Below, piece after piece: positions 38,482 to 47,074 of a stretch of DNA of 64,000 nt. How positions within the stretch are numbered: position 1 is the first letter of the stretch; each line of letters opens with the position of its first letter. A program made the translations under genes and the position numbers. The stretch lies in NCBI RefSeq assembly GCF_900111365.1, contig NZ_FOGZ01000001.1, forward strand, positions 186,001-250,000. The letters run 5' to 3'. The notes beneath the pieces were generated by a model. It was not told the DNA's origin. It worked only from the letters and a program-made list of their open reading frames with translations, and did not search any database. The stretch comes from Propionibacterium cyclohexanicum (GTDB lineage Bacteria; Actinomycetota; Actinomycetes; Propionibacteriales; Propionibacteriaceae).

Positions 38482-38856
38482 ATGGCGACGGTGAGCACAG
38501 TTGTCACCGGGAGGATGGGTGAGGACGCGGCGGTCGGGTATCTACGAGGGCTCGGCTGGCAGATCCTGGCCCGCAACTGGCGCTGCCCGGCTGGCGAGCT
38601 CGACGTCATCGCGCGAGAACCAGGCGGCGGGCACGACGACACTGTGGTCTTCGTCGAGGTGAAGCTACGCACTGGGGTGGGTTTCGGCGATCCGCTGGAG
38701 GCCATCACGGCGGCGAAGATGAGGCATCTGCGCCGGTGCGCCGCGAGCTGGCTGGCGGCCAACGGACCGGTGTCGGCGATCCGGATCGACGCCATCGGCA
38801 TCACGAAGCTCCCGGGCCGGATGCCGCTCATGCGTCATGTGCGGGGGCTGACGTGA
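38482..38856 (+). CDS. yraN: YraN/UPF0102 nuclease-fold protein
   Basis: UPF0102 proteins share a restriction-endonuclease-like fold and commonly sit beside comM and dprA. The 124-residue protein has GEDAAVGYLRGLGWQILARN, the active-site-like Asp in CPAGELDVIAR, and the Glu-x-Lys pair in VVFVEVKLR. The ATG at 38482 follows GGAGG (38469-38473). An upstream in-frame ATG at 38398 is less likely. The stop overlaps comM as GTGA. Confidence 0.9.
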   Translation: MATVSTVVTGRMGEDAAVGYLRGLGWQILARNWRCPAGELDVIAREPGGGHDDTVVFVEVKLRTGVGFGDPLEAITAAKMRHLRRCAASWLAANGPVSAIRIDAIGITKLPGRMPLMRHVRGLT

Positions 38857-40391
38857 CCACCGGGTCGGCGTGGTCCGTGGCGCTGGTCGGGGTGCAGGGG
38901 ACTCCCGTCGAGGTGGAAGCAGCCCAGGGCGCGGGCTTGCCCCGCACCGTCCTCGTCGGGCTGCCAGACGCTGCGCTCTACGAGGCCCGCGACCGTTGCC
39001 GGGCAGCGGTATTCGGCGCCGGCCTGAAATGGCCCGAGAGCCTGGTCACCATCAATCTGACTCCTGCCAACCTTCCCAAGGCCGGCAGTCACTATGACGT
39101 GGCCATCGTTGCCGCCGTGCTCGCCTGTGCCGCCATTGTGCCGCCGGCGATCGCCGCGCGTACCGTGCTGCTCGGCGAACTGGGCCTCGACGGGCGGGTG
39201 CGGCCGGTGCGTGGGATCCTGCCTGCCCTGCTTGCCGCCCGGCAGGCGGGCTTCGAGACAGCCGTGGTGCCTGCCGGGCAGGTGCGCGAGGCCAGCCTCG
39301 TCGAGGGGCTCACGATCTGGGGTGTCAGCGATCTGGCTCAGCTCGTGGAGGTGCTGCACGGCCGTCCCGTGTGCACCACCGCGCCCGAGGAGGCAGGACC
39401 TCCCGATCCGCAGACCCCGTGTCCGGACATGGCCGATGTCGCGGGTCAGGACGAAGGCCGCTGGGCGGTGGAGGTGGCTGCCGCCGGCGCGCACCATCTG
39501 TTCATGCATGGCCCGCCCGGAACTGGCAAGACGATGCTCGCCCATCGGCTTCCGGGGCTGCTGCCCGATCTGGACGACGAGCGGGCACTGGAGGTGTCGG
39601 CCATCCATTCGCTGGCCGGTCTCGAACTCGGCAATGGCCTGGTGCGCCGCCCGCCCTTTGCCGACCCCCATCACAATGCCACGGTCGCCGCCATCGTCGG
39701 CGGTGGTGCGCGGGTCGCCCGCCCTGGTGCCATCTCGCTGGCCCACCGGGGGGTTCTCTTCCTCGACGAGGCCCCTGAGTTCTCGCCGCGCGTCCTCGAG
39801 GCCCTGCGCACTCCACTCGAGTCGGGATGGGTCACCATCGCCCGCAGCGGCGCCACGGTACGCTACCCGGCTCGCTTCCAGCTGGTGCTGGCGGCCAATC
39901 CCTGTCCGTGCGGGCACCATGGCGTGGCGGGCCGCAGCTGCCGGTGCACACCCATGACCGTGCGCCGCTACGCCCAGCGGCTGTCCGGACCCGTCCTCGA
40001 CCGGGTCGACATCCATGTCCATCTCAGCGCCCAGGGGGCCATCGGGCTGAAGGCGGCCCAGGAGTGCACTGCCGAGTCCTCGGAGGTGGTGCGCCAGCGC
40101 GTGCTGGAAGCCCGCGACAGGCAGGCGCGCCGGCTGCGCGGCAGCCCATGGCATACGAATGCGGAACTGCCGGGCACCATCGTGCGCAACGAGCTTCCCG
40201 CTCCCCACGACATCGGCATCATCGACGCCGCCGTGGACCGGGGGCTGCTCAGCACCCGGGGCGTCGACAAGGTGCTGCGCGTCGCATGGACGCTGGCCGA
40301 TCTCGCCGGGCATGATCGCATCGCCAGTGATGATCTCGCCGCGGCGATGGGGCTGAGGAGCGGCTCCTGGCTGAGCGGGGCAGCATCATGA
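38853..40391 (+). CDS. comM: ComM/YifB-family AAA ATPase
   Basis: ComM-type ATPases promote branch migration during natural transformation. The 512-residue protein starts with the N-terminal S5-like domain (VEVEAAQGAGLPRTVLVGLPD), then a Mg-chelatase AAA core with Walker A GPPGTGKTMLAHRLPG and Walker B GVLFLDEAPEFSP. The sequence NPCPCGHHG, with a four-Cys pattern completed by CRC, follows, then the C-terminal chelatase domain. It overlaps yraN upstream and dprA downstream, forming a tight cassette. Confidence 0.93.
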   Translation: MTTGSAWSVALVGVQGTPVEVEAAQGAGLPRTVLVGLPDAALYEARDRCRAAVFGAGLKWPESLVTINLTPANLPKAGSHYDVAIVAAVLACAAIVPPAIAARTVLLGELGLDGRVRPVRGILPALLAARQAGFETAVVPAGQVREASLVEGLTIWGVSDLAQLVEVLHGRPVCTTAPEEAGPPDPQTPCPDMADVAGQDEGRWAVEVAAAGAHHLFMHGPPGTGKTMLAHRLPGLLPDLDDERALEVSAIHSLAGLELGNGLVRRPPFADPHHNATVAAIVGGGARVARPGAISLAHRGVLFLDEAPEFSPRVLEALRTPLESGWVTIARSGATVRYPARFQLVLAANPCPCGHHGVAGRSCRCTPMTVRRYAQRLSGPVLDRVDIHVHLSAQGAIGLKAAQECTAESSEVVRQRVLEARDRQARRLRGSPWHTNAELPGTIVRNELPAPHDIGIIDAAVDRGLLSTRGVDKVLRVAWTLADLAGHDRIASDDLAAAMGLRSGSWLSGAAS

Positions 40392-41533
40392 AGCAGTGGT
40401 CCCGCGAACGCCTCGCCAGGGCCGCACTGAGCCACATCTGCGAGCCAGCCAAACCCGGACTTGCCCGATTGGTCGAGGAGCAGGGTGCCGAACAGGTCTA
40501 CCAGGGCCTGCGGGCCCTGGGAGACGACAGCGCCTGGGCCCGGCGTGCCGCAGCACTCGATGTCAGTGATCTGATGAGGGCGGCCGAGCACTGCGGGCTG
40601 CGTCTCGTGGTGCCCGGGGACCAGGAGTGGCCCTCCCGGCTGGCAGATCTGGACCGGCTCGTGCCGGTCGGCGAGATGTCCGGGTCGGCGATCGCGCTAT
40701 GGGCCAAGGGCCCAGCTCGCCTGGACGAGCTGTGCGAGGACGTCCATCGGCCGGTGGCGATCGTCGGTGCGCGCAGCTCGACCCGCTATGGCGAGGCCGT
40801 GGCCACCGAGCTCGCGGCGCGGCTGTCCGGGGAGTTCCCGGTGATCAGCGGGGGAGCCTACGGCATCGACATCGCGGCCCACCGGGGTGCCCTGGCTGCG
40901 GGAGGGACGACGGTGGCCGTCATGGCCGGCGGACTGGACGCCTGGTATCCGCGGGGCAACAGCGCGGTCCTTGATCGCATCACCCGCCAAGGGCTGGTGA
41001 TCAGCGAGCTCGCGCCCGGCATTCGGCCCACCCGGGCAGGCTTCCTGGCACGCAATCGGCTCATCGCAGCGCTGGGGGTGGCGACGGTGGTCGTGGAGGC
41101 CGCAGCACGCTCCGGTGCACTCAATACGGCACATTGGACGACGGCGCTGTCACGAGTGCTCGCTGCTGTCCCCGGTCCGGTGAGCTCGGCGCTGAGCGAG
41201 ACCCCGCATCGACTCATCCGCGATGCCGAAGCAGTGCTCGTCACCGGCGCCGACGATGTCCGTGCACTCATCACCCCGGTCGGCGAGCAGGACGAGTTGC
41301 CACTGGTGGGCAGGGCCCGGGAGCTCGATGACCTCGACCCCACTCTGCTCGCGGTGCGCGAGGCTCTGCCGGCGCGCGGGGAGGCCACCTTCGACGAGAT
41401 CTCCGTCGCCTCGGGAATCGGCGTTGCGGCATGCCAGGGTGCCCTGGTGCGTCTGGAACTGGCAGGGCTGGTCAGTCAACCTGGCCCGGGCCGGTGGAGA
41501 CTCATGCGCCCAGGCTGTGCCACGACTCAGTAG
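40388..41533 (+). CDS. dprA: DNA processing protein DprA
   Basis: DprA loads RecA on incoming single-stranded DNA. The 381-residue protein has an N-terminal helical part, then the Rossmann-like core with AIVGARSSTRYGEAVA, ISGGAYGIDIAAHRGAL, TVAVMAGGLDAWYPRGN and RNRLIAALG, followed by a winged-helix C-terminus (FDEISVASGIGVAACQGALVRLEL). It overlaps comM by four bases and converges with the OsmC-like gene, with a 7-base 3' overlap. Confidence 0.93.
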   Translation: MKQWSRERLARAALSHICEPAKPGLARLVEEQGAEQVYQGLRALGDDSAWARRAAALDVSDLMRAAEHCGLRLVVPGDQEWPSRLADLDRLVPVGEMSGSAIALWAKGPARLDELCEDVHRPVAIVGARSSTRYGEAVATELAARLSGEFPVISGGAYGIDIAAHRGALAAGGTTVAVMAGGLDAWYPRGNSAVLDRITRQGLVISELAPGIRPTRAGFLARNRLIAALGVATVVVEAAARSGALNTAHWTTALSRVLAAVPGPVSSALSETPHRLIRDAEAVLVTGADDVRALITPVGEQDELPLVGRARELDDLDPTLLAVREALPARGEATFDEISVASGIGVAACQGALVRLELAGLVSQPGPGRWRLMRPGCATTQ

Positions 41534-41979
41534 TCCTCCAGCAGGACACGAACGCCGCGATCCCCGGCGAGGAGCTTGGAGACCGGACAGCGCCTGTGGG
41601 CCATGGCGACAAAGCGTTGCGCCCGGTCTCGGTCGAGCCCCTCGATGGCCACGTAGGCAGTCGGGGTGAAGAAGTACTGGCCATTCGGTTCGCGGTGCAA
41701 CTCCACCTCCACGCGCACCCGGCTGGTGGCGTCGACGTGATTGCGCTCCAGCACGGAGATCACCGTCGCGTTGAGACAGGTGCTCCACGCCATCGCGAGG
41801 AACTGTTCCGGGTTCGCACCCGCCTCGGGGTGGCCTGGTGCCCCGGTCGGGACACGGGTGCCGGTCTCGGTCTCCTCGACGCGTCCCGCAATACCCCCGG
41901 TGTTCACCACGACCGCCCGGTAGAGCGGGGGATCCTCCACAGCGGCACAACGATCCGGAAGGCTGGCGGCGGTGTCCAT
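41527..41979 (-). CDS. OsmC/Ohr-family peroxiredoxin-like protein
   Basis: OsmC/Ohr proteins reduce organic hydroperoxides using two conserved cysteines. The 150-residue protein has both, in AMAWSTCLNATV (about residue 68) and HRRCPVSKLL (about residue 131), with NPEQFL before the first helix. The ATG has GAGGAG about seven bases upstream on the minus strand. Mycothiol or lipoyl proteins may supply electrons; this cannot be read from sequence. OsmC versus Ohr subfamily is not resolved. Confidence 0.85.
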   Translation of the reverse strand: MDTAASLPDRCAAVEDPPLYRAVVVNTGGIAGRVEETETGTRVPTGAPGHPEAGANPEQFLAMAWSTCLNATVISVLERNHVDATSRVRVEVELHREPNGQYFFTPTAYVAIEGLDRDRAQRFVAMAHRRCPVSKLLAGDRGVRVLLEDY

Positions 41980-42109
41980 GAGACGGTCTCCTCGGCTCGG
42001 CTCGGCGCGAGCGATTCGCTGGCGGGCACTTCCCGCCGTAACCCATCATCACCCCGTCGAGGTCGATTCCCCGGCGCGCGGCGCGAGGCGTGCCCGCAAT
42101 GAGATGGGT

Positions 42110-42138
42110 TTGTGGGCCGGGGCCTGCTTGCATAGGGT
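42110..42138 (+). promoter_or_regulatory. Putative promoter of the trpB2 gene pair
   Basis: TTGTGG (42110-42115) and TAGGGT (42133-42138) are spaced by exactly 17 bases. The start would be near 42145, with a leader of about 87 nt. The rest of 41980-42231 shows no other feature. Confidence 0.5.
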
Positions 42139-42231
42139 CGAAACGGCCCCGCTTCTCGGCGTGGGCTCCCGACTCGAGATCGGGCGGCACCGGCGGCCGG
42201 TCACCTGCCGATGATGCAGTGGAGGGATTCC

Positions 42232-43560
42232 GTGAACCACGACCACGAGCTTCGATATCCCGAGGCGCAAGAAGCCATCCGCCCCCTTGGTGAGGAAGTG
42301 CCGTCGAGCGTCCCTCGCCAGTGGTACAACCTCAATGCCGACTTTCCCGAGCCCCTCGCGCCAGCGCTCAACCCCGCCACCGACGAGCCAGTGACGCCCG
42401 CCGATCTGGCACCGCTGTTTCCTATGGGGCTGATCGCCCAGGAGGCGAGCACACAGCGCTACATCGACATTCCGCAGGCCGTCCGCGAGGTCTACGCGCT
42501 GTGGCGCCCGAGCCCCTTGCGACGGGCGCTGCGCCTGGAACGCAGCCTCGGCACGAGGGCCAAGATCTACTACAAGTACGAGGGTGTCAGTCCCACCGGC
42601 TCCCACAAGCCCAATACCGCTGTCCCGCAGGCCTACTACAACAAGGTGGAGGGGATCGACCGGCTCACCACCGAGACGGGTGCCGGCCAGTGGGGTGCCT
42701 CGCTGGCATTCGCCTGCGCACTGTTCGGGATGCACTCGCAGACCTGGCAGGTGCGGGCCTCCTACGACGAGAAGCCCTATCGCCGCTATCAGATGGAGGT
42801 GTACGGATCGAGCTGCCATCCCTCGCCCTCGCGCCTGACCCGCGCCGGGCGCGAACTCCTGGCACGTCTGCCCGACACGACCGGGTCGTTGGGCATGGCG
42901 ATCAGCGAGGCCGTGGAGACGGCAGCCGGTGATCCGCGCACCCACTATGCGCTGGGTAGCGTGCTCAACCACGTGATGATCCATCAGAGCGTGATCGGCC
43001 TGGAGCTCCTCGATCAGCTGGCGCAGGTCGGCGAATCCCAGGCCGACATCGTCTTCGGATGCGCAGGCGGCGGCTCGAATCTGGCAGGCCTCACCTTCCC
43101 CCTCATCGGACGCAATCTGCGCGAGGGCGGCACCACGCGTTTCGTCGCCTGTGAGCCGGCCGCCTGCCCGTCCATCACTGCGGGCGAGTTCCGCTACGAC
43201 TTCGGAGATGTCGCGGGCCTCACCCCCAAGCTCATGATGTACACGCTGGGCACCGACTTCGTGCCTCCGGCGATCCACGCCGGCGGGCTGCGCTACCACG
43301 GCATGAGCCCGATGGTCTCCCATGCCATCCACCTGGGCCTCATGGATGCCGTGGCCATCGACCAGGACCATTCTTTCCGCGCCGGCGTGGCCTTTGCCAG
43401 GGCCGAGGGGATCATCCCCGCTCCCGAATCGACCCATGCCATCGCCGCCGCGCTGGACTACGTGACGAGCTCGGCCGTAGCGGGCGAGGTCGTCGTCATC
43501 GGGGTCTCCGGCAACGGGGTCCTCGATCTGCCCGCCTATGCAGGAAGGAATCGCACGTGA
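42232..43560 (+). CDS. TrpB2-type PLP-dependent tryptophan synthase beta-like protein
   Basis: This 442-residue protein matches the TrpB2 branch of beta-type tryptophan synthases. The PLP lysine is in TGSHKPNTA (about residue 125), with ETGAGQWGASLAFAC, RYQMEVYGS and the phosphate-binding GCAGGGSNLAG. TrpB2 enzymes can join serine and indole without a TrpA partner, but their real substrates are often uncertain. The GTG at 42232 has GGAGGG five bases upstream; ATGs at 42211 and 42214 precede that site and are less likely. It overlaps a NafY/NifX-like gene, a pairing worth noting because no other trp gene is nearby. Confidence 0.88.
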   Translation: MNHDHELRYPEAQEAIRPLGEEVPSSVPRQWYNLNADFPEPLAPALNPATDEPVTPADLAPLFPMGLIAQEASTQRYIDIPQAVREVYALWRPSPLRRALRLERSLGTRAKIYYKYEGVSPTGSHKPNTAVPQAYYNKVEGIDRLTTETGAGQWGASLAFACALFGMHSQTWQVRASYDEKPYRRYQMEVYGSSCHPSPSRLTRAGRELLARLPDTTGSLGMAISEAVETAAGDPRTHYALGSVLNHVMIHQSVIGLELLDQLAQVGESQADIVFGCAGGGSNLAGLTFPLIGRNLREGGTTRFVACEPAACPSITAGEFRYDFGDVAGLTPKLMMYTLGTDFVPPAIHAGGLRYHGMSPMVSHAIHLGLMDAVAIDQDHSFRAGVAFARAEGIIPAPESTHAIAAALDYVTSSAVAGEVVVIGVSGNGVLDLPAYAGRNRT

Positions 43561-43952
43561 GCGACAACGACGAAACCACCGAGCCCGCCGCACCGCAGAA
43601 ATGGGTGGTGGCGATACCCGTCACTCCTGATGAGTTCGTTGACCCACGGTTCGGCCGCGCCCCCGATGTCGCCATCGCCACCGTTGAGGACGGCGCGGTG
43701 GTGGACTGGCGGGTCGAGCACGTGGGCTGGGATGTCCTGCACGACAGCTCCGAGCACGGCCAGCACCATGCGCGCGTCGTGCGGTTCATGGTGGCCAATC
43801 ACGTGACCGCTGTCGGGGCCACCGAGATCGGCGGAGGGATGCTGCACTCCCTCCACAAGCTGGGGCCGCAGATCGTGCTCGGCGTGCCCACCACTATGCG
43901 TGCGCGTGATGCCGTCGTGGCGATCGTCCGGCGCCTGGGCGAGGACGACTGA
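43557..43952 (+). CDS. NifX/NafY-like (dinitrogenase Fe-Mo cofactor biosynthesis fold) protein
   Basis: The 131-residue protein has the RNase H-like fold of the NifX/NafY/NifB-C family. A strand (WVVAIPVTPDEF) is followed by VDPRFGRAPDVAIATVEDG, then HHARVVRFMVANHVTAVGA and a glycine-rich turn (EIGGGMLHSL). Such stand-alone proteins occur in many bacteria without nitrogenase, and no nif genes are seen here. The start GTG overlaps the TrpB2 stop (GTGA), so both should be made together. Its ligand is unknown; a metal cluster or small cofactor is a guess from family. Confidence 0.8.
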   Translation: MSDNDETTEPAAPQKWVVAIPVTPDEFVDPRFGRAPDVAIATVEDGAVVDWRVEHVGWDVLHDSSEHGQHHARVVRFMVANHVTAVGATEIGGGMLHSLHKLGPQIVLGVPTTMRARDAVVAIVRRLGEDD

Positions 43953-43986
43953 GACCTCCATCCCGGCGGGAGCCGGGCGCTGGGCG

Positions 43987-44823
43987 TCAGGCTGTGACGG
44001 TGCCAGTGACCAGCAACACGATGATGAGGGCAGCCAGGACGACGCGATAGACGATGAATCCGGTGAACGAGTTCTTCGACACGAAGCGCAGCAACCAGGC
44101 GATGGACGCATAGGCCACCACGAGCGAGACCACGGTGCCGACGATCGTCGCCGTCCAGCCGACGGTGCTTGAGACCGCGCTGGCCTGGCTCACCGCTTCG
44201 AGCCCGCCTGCTGCGACGAGCGCGGGGATGCCCAGGAAGAAGCTCAGGCGGGTCGCCGAGACCCGATCCAGGCCCCGGAACATTCCGGCCGAGATGGTGG
44301 CTCCGGAGCGAGAGATACCGGGGAACAGCGGGGAGAGTGCCTGGAACAGGCCGATGATGAGACCGTCCTTCCAGGTGACGTCCTCGATGGAGCGATGGAG
44401 ATTGTCCATCCGGTCGGCGATCGCCATGACGATGCTCCACGCGATGAGGGCGCCGGCCACGACCCACATCGAGCGCAGTGTCGTCTCGATGGCGTTCTTG
44501 AAGAGAAGTCCTACGACGGCCACGGGGATCGAGCCGAGAATGACGGCCCAGCCCATCCGATAGTTGGGGTCGGTGCGTGCCTGCGCATTGCCCAGCCCGC
44601 GGAACCACGCCGCGATGATCGCGACGATGTCCTTCCTGAAGTAGATGATGGCGGCGATGATGGCACCCACCTGGATGATGGCGGTGAAGGCGGTCATGCC
44701 GGCGGAGTCGATCTGGTACCCGAGGAGCTTCTCGACCAGGTTGAGATGGCCGGTACTGGAGACTGGCAGGAACTCGGTGATTCCCTCGACAATGCCCAGG
44801 AGGATGGCGTGGAACAGGTTCAT
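43987..44823 (-). CDS. uppP: Undecaprenyl-diphosphatase
   Basis: UppP (BacA) recycles undecaprenyl pyrophosphate for peptidoglycan synthesis. The 278-residue membrane protein has the first conserved region GIVEGITEFLPVSSTGHL and the second in SPLFPGISRSGATISAGM, with about eight helices. The ATG at 44823 is chosen because it directly precedes NLFHAILLGI; the upstream in-frame codon is out of family. TAGCCT (44873-44878 on this strand) is a possible -10. Confidence 0.94.
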   Translation of the reverse strand: MNLFHAILLGIVEGITEFLPVSSTGHLNLVEKLLGYQIDSAGMTAFTAIIQVGAIIAAIIYFRKDIVAIIAAWFRGLGNAQARTDPNYRMGWAVILGSIPVAVVGLLFKNAIETTLRSMWVVAGALIAWSIVMAIADRMDNLHRSIEDVTWKDGLIIGLFQALSPLFPGISRSGATISAGMFRGLDRVSATRLSFFLGIPALVAAGGLEAVSQASAVSSTVGWTATIVGTVVSLVVAYASIAWLLRFVSKNSFTGFIVYRVVLAALIIVLLVTGTVTA

Positions 44824-44878
44824 TCGGGACCCTTGCATGGTAGGCGGCGCCAGACGGCGATGACAGCGACCAAGGCTA

Positions 44879-45257
44879 GACCACGCGGCCGTGGATCAGT
44901 GGCACCGAACAGGTTGGGTGCGCCCTCAGTCCGGATCATCGACCTCCCGGACTTCCCGACGCAGCCGAGCAGGCCAGCTCCCGCGCCCGGGGGCCCAGCA
45001 GCAGGCCGAGAACAGGGATCGGTCGACGAGGTCCGGACGCGAAGCACCGGTGGACGATGTGGCGCGGACGGTGAGCTGGCGTCGTTGCCGGCCGGCCATC
45101 GGCTCGAACAGCAATTCGTTGGATCGCCGGGGCGCTGGATCTTCGGGCGATCCGGTCTGACAGACAGGCCGCTCGGAGCTGAGCCGCAGCGCGCCATGGA
45201 GCTCGTCCTCATGGTGGTCGATCCTGGAGGGCGCCCCCGGGGCGGAAAGACAATGGG
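44879..45257. other. Gene-free region between uppP and tRNA-Leu
   Basis: Apart from the probable uppP -10 (44873-44878) next to its left edge and the two hairpins at 45258-45344, I see no gene, RNA or repeat in this region. Open frames on both strands are arginine-rich and lack coding character. Confidence 0.5.
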
Positions 45258-45344
45258 CTCGAGCCCACGCCGCGTGGACCCGAGCCACCACCCTCGAAGA
45301 CGCCCGCGCCCAGGTCACTCGAGCCCACGCCGCGCGGGCCCGAG
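45258..45344 (-). terminator. Two related hairpins downstream of tRNA-Leu
   Basis: CTCGAGCCCACGCCGCG begins two imperfect hairpins, 45258-45284 and 45318-45344, 60 bases apart. Both end in CCCGAG, so each can fold with a small loop. Reading the minus strand they follow the tRNA gene, so they could act as tandem terminators. Confidence 0.45.
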
Positions 45345-45390
45345 ACATCCACATTCGGCACGGGCCACATTCCGTACCAGATCACAAGGG

Positions 45391-45478
45391 TGTCCGAGAG
45401 AGGACTTGAACCTCCATGCCCTTTTAATCGGGCACTAGCACCTCAAGCTAGCGCGTCTACCTATTCCGCCACCCGGAC
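45391..45478 (-). tRNA. tRNA-Leu (anticodon GAG)
   Basis: The 88-base gene folds as a class II tRNA. The acceptor stem GTCCGGG (45478-45472) pairs with CTCGGAC (45398-45392) using one G-T wobble, and the D arm is GGCGGAATAGGTAGACGC. The anticodon arm CTAGC-TTGAGGT-GCTAG reads GAG. A long variable arm and the T arm GGTTCAAGTCC follow. CCA is not encoded. TAGTCT at 45511-45516 on this strand is a likely -10. Confidence 0.95.
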
Positions 45479-45717
45479 ATGCACCACGGTCGCCCGCGAC
45501 GCCAGAGCAGACTAGCACCAAAACGGCGCGGAACGCGAATGGCCGTCGTCCGGGCTCCCGGCGGCACACGGCGGGAGCCCGCAGAGGACAGCTCCGGGCC
45601 TGCCTGCCCGTCCTGGCGTCTGCGCTGTCCGGACTGTGGTGGACTGCTGGGCGCCGCGGCTATCATCTGCGGAACGGCGCTGCCCGCTCGGTGGTCGCGA
45701 CCGTCGAAGGAGGCACC

Positions 45718-45969
45718 ATGGACTTCCAGCCCACCCTCTACATCGCGTCGAGCGAACTCACCCGTCAGCTGCGCGCGGGTGTCGAGTTCGAGGTCCAGAA
45801 GATCAAACTTCCCCGGTGGGTCTCTCGCAACCAGGTCCGACGGCTGCTCACGGAGCAGGCCCAGCACGATGACTGGGAACTGTCCCGGGTGCGGCGCTAC
45901 CGCGACGGCTCCCGCGAGATCTGGCTGCGCCGCAAGATCATCCGCGCTCGCCTGACTGTCTTCGCGTGA
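45718..45969 (+). CDS. DUF5703 protein
   Basis: This basic 83-residue protein belongs to a small actinobacterial family of unknown function. Characteristic parts are FEVQKIKLPRWVSRNQVRRLL, ELSRVRRYRDGSREIWLRRK and a hydrophobic end. The many arginines suggest nucleic-acid or membrane-surface contact, which is speculation. The ATG at 45718 has GGAGG five bases before it, and TATCAT (45661-45666) could be the -10. Confidence 0.85.
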   Translation: MDFQPTLYIASSELTRQLRAGVEFEVQKIKLPRWVSRNQVRRLLTEQAQHDDWELSRVRRYRDGSREIWLRRKIIRARLTVFA

Positions 45970-46023
45970 GCCCGCCGGGCCGATCTGTTCTCGCGGGGGA
46001 ACCGGACGATGTGCGGGTGCAGT

Positions 46024-47013
46024 TCAGCGTGGGGTGCCCATCTCCTGGGTCTGGCGCCCCTGATTCGGTCCTCCGGTGACATCGTCGAGGGCATGCACGA
46101 TCGGCTCGGGCAGGTGCACGTCATCGAGCCCCAGATAGCCCGACAACTGTTCCGCAGTGCGTGCGCCGAGCAGCGGAGCGGTGACTCCCGGGGCGTCGCG
46201 GACCCACAGCATGGCGACCTGGGCCGGCGTGAGTCCCAGGCCGTCAGCTGCGCGCACCACTGCGTCGGTCACCGAGCGGCTGCGCGACTCCAGATAGGGT
46301 TCCACGAACCAGCTGAAGTGGTCTCGGGCACCTCGCGAATCGCGCGGGGTTCCCGTGCGGTACTTGCCGGTGAGCACGCCGCGTCCAATGGGCGACCATG
46401 CCAGCAGCCCCATCTCGTGATGGGCCAGCGCGGGAATCACCTCGATCTCGGCGCGCCTGGCGAGCAGCGAGTACTCCACCTGGCCGCTGATCAGGCCGGC
46501 ACGTCCGGGAACCGCGTGCTGCCAGGCGGCCGCGGTGCCGATCTGCCAGCCGATGTAGTTGCACACCCCCACATAGCGCACCATGCCGGAACTCACTGCC
46601 ACATCGAGCGCAGCGAGGGTCTCGTCGATGGGCGCGGAGCCCCAGGCATGCACCTGCCACAGATCGATGTGATCGGTGTGCAGCCGGCGCAGCGAGCCCG
46701 CCAGGTCATCCAGCAGCGCCTTTCTCGACGTGTCGACGACACGATGGGTGCCCTTGCGTCCGAACCCCGCCTTGGTTGCTATGACGAGGTCATCGCGTGC
46801 GATGACGGTGTGCATGAGCCGGCCGAGGATCTCCTCTGCCACCCCGTCCCCATAGGCGGGAGCGGTGTCCACGAGATTGCCGCCTGCCTCGGTGAAGCTG
46901 GCGAGAAGCTCGGTGGCGGCATCCAGGCCGGTATCGCTTCCCCAGGTCATGGTGCCCAGGCCCAGCCGGCTCACCTCGAGGCCGCTGCCGCCGACCGTGC
47001 GCGTGCGCATCAT
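46024..47013 (-). CDS. Aldo/keto reductase
   Basis: The 329-residue NADPH-dependent oxidoreductase has the (beta/alpha)8 family marks: LGLGTMTWG at the start, the catalytic Asp and Tyr in LVDTAPAYGDG, Lys in VIATKAGFG and His in LWQVHAWGS, plus GVCNYIGWQ. The substrate is unknown; the closest pattern is the YhdN/Tas-like group. ATGs at 47013 and 47010 are equivalent, with GAGGACGGGGG just upstream. It is divergent from mshC and converges with the DUF5703 gene. Confidence 0.9.
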   Translation of the reverse strand: MMRTRTVGGSGLEVSRLGLGTMTWGSDTGLDAATELLASFTEAGGNLVDTAPAYGDGVAEEILGRLMHTVIARDDLVIATKAGFGRKGTHRVVDTSRKALLDDLAGSLRRLHTDHIDLWQVHAWGSAPIDETLAALDVAVSSGMVRYVGVCNYIGWQIGTAAAWQHAVPGRAGLISGQVEYSLLARRAEIEVIPALAHHEMGLLAWSPIGRGVLTGKYRTGTPRDSRGARDHFSWFVEPYLESRSRSVTDAVVRAADGLGLTPAQVAMLWVRDAPGVTAPLLGARTAEQLSGYLGLDDVHLPEPIVHALDDVTGGPNQGRQTQEMGTPR

Positions 47014-47045
47014 GCCCCCGTCCTCGTGGATGACTATGTCTGGAG

Positions 47046-47068
47046 AGCCTAGTGCGAGCCGGTAGGTT
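47046..47068. promoter_or_regulatory. Divergent promoters of the aldo/keto reductase gene and mshC
   Basis: TAGGCT on the minus strand (47046-47051) gives the reductase mRNA a leader of about 25 nt. TAGGTT on the plus strand (47063-47068) ends six bases before the mshC ATG, so that mRNA is probably leaderless. Confidence 0.6.
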
Positions 47069-47074
47069 GGAGCC

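Noticed and set aside
43557-43952. Evidence for nitrogen fixation
   Set aside because: One NafY/NifX-fold protein without nifH, nifD, nifK or nifB is not evidence for nitrogenase.
44395-45438. Long open frame across uppP antisense and the tRNA-Leu region
   Set aside because: It runs through the tRNA gene and is antisense to uppP; it has no coding character.
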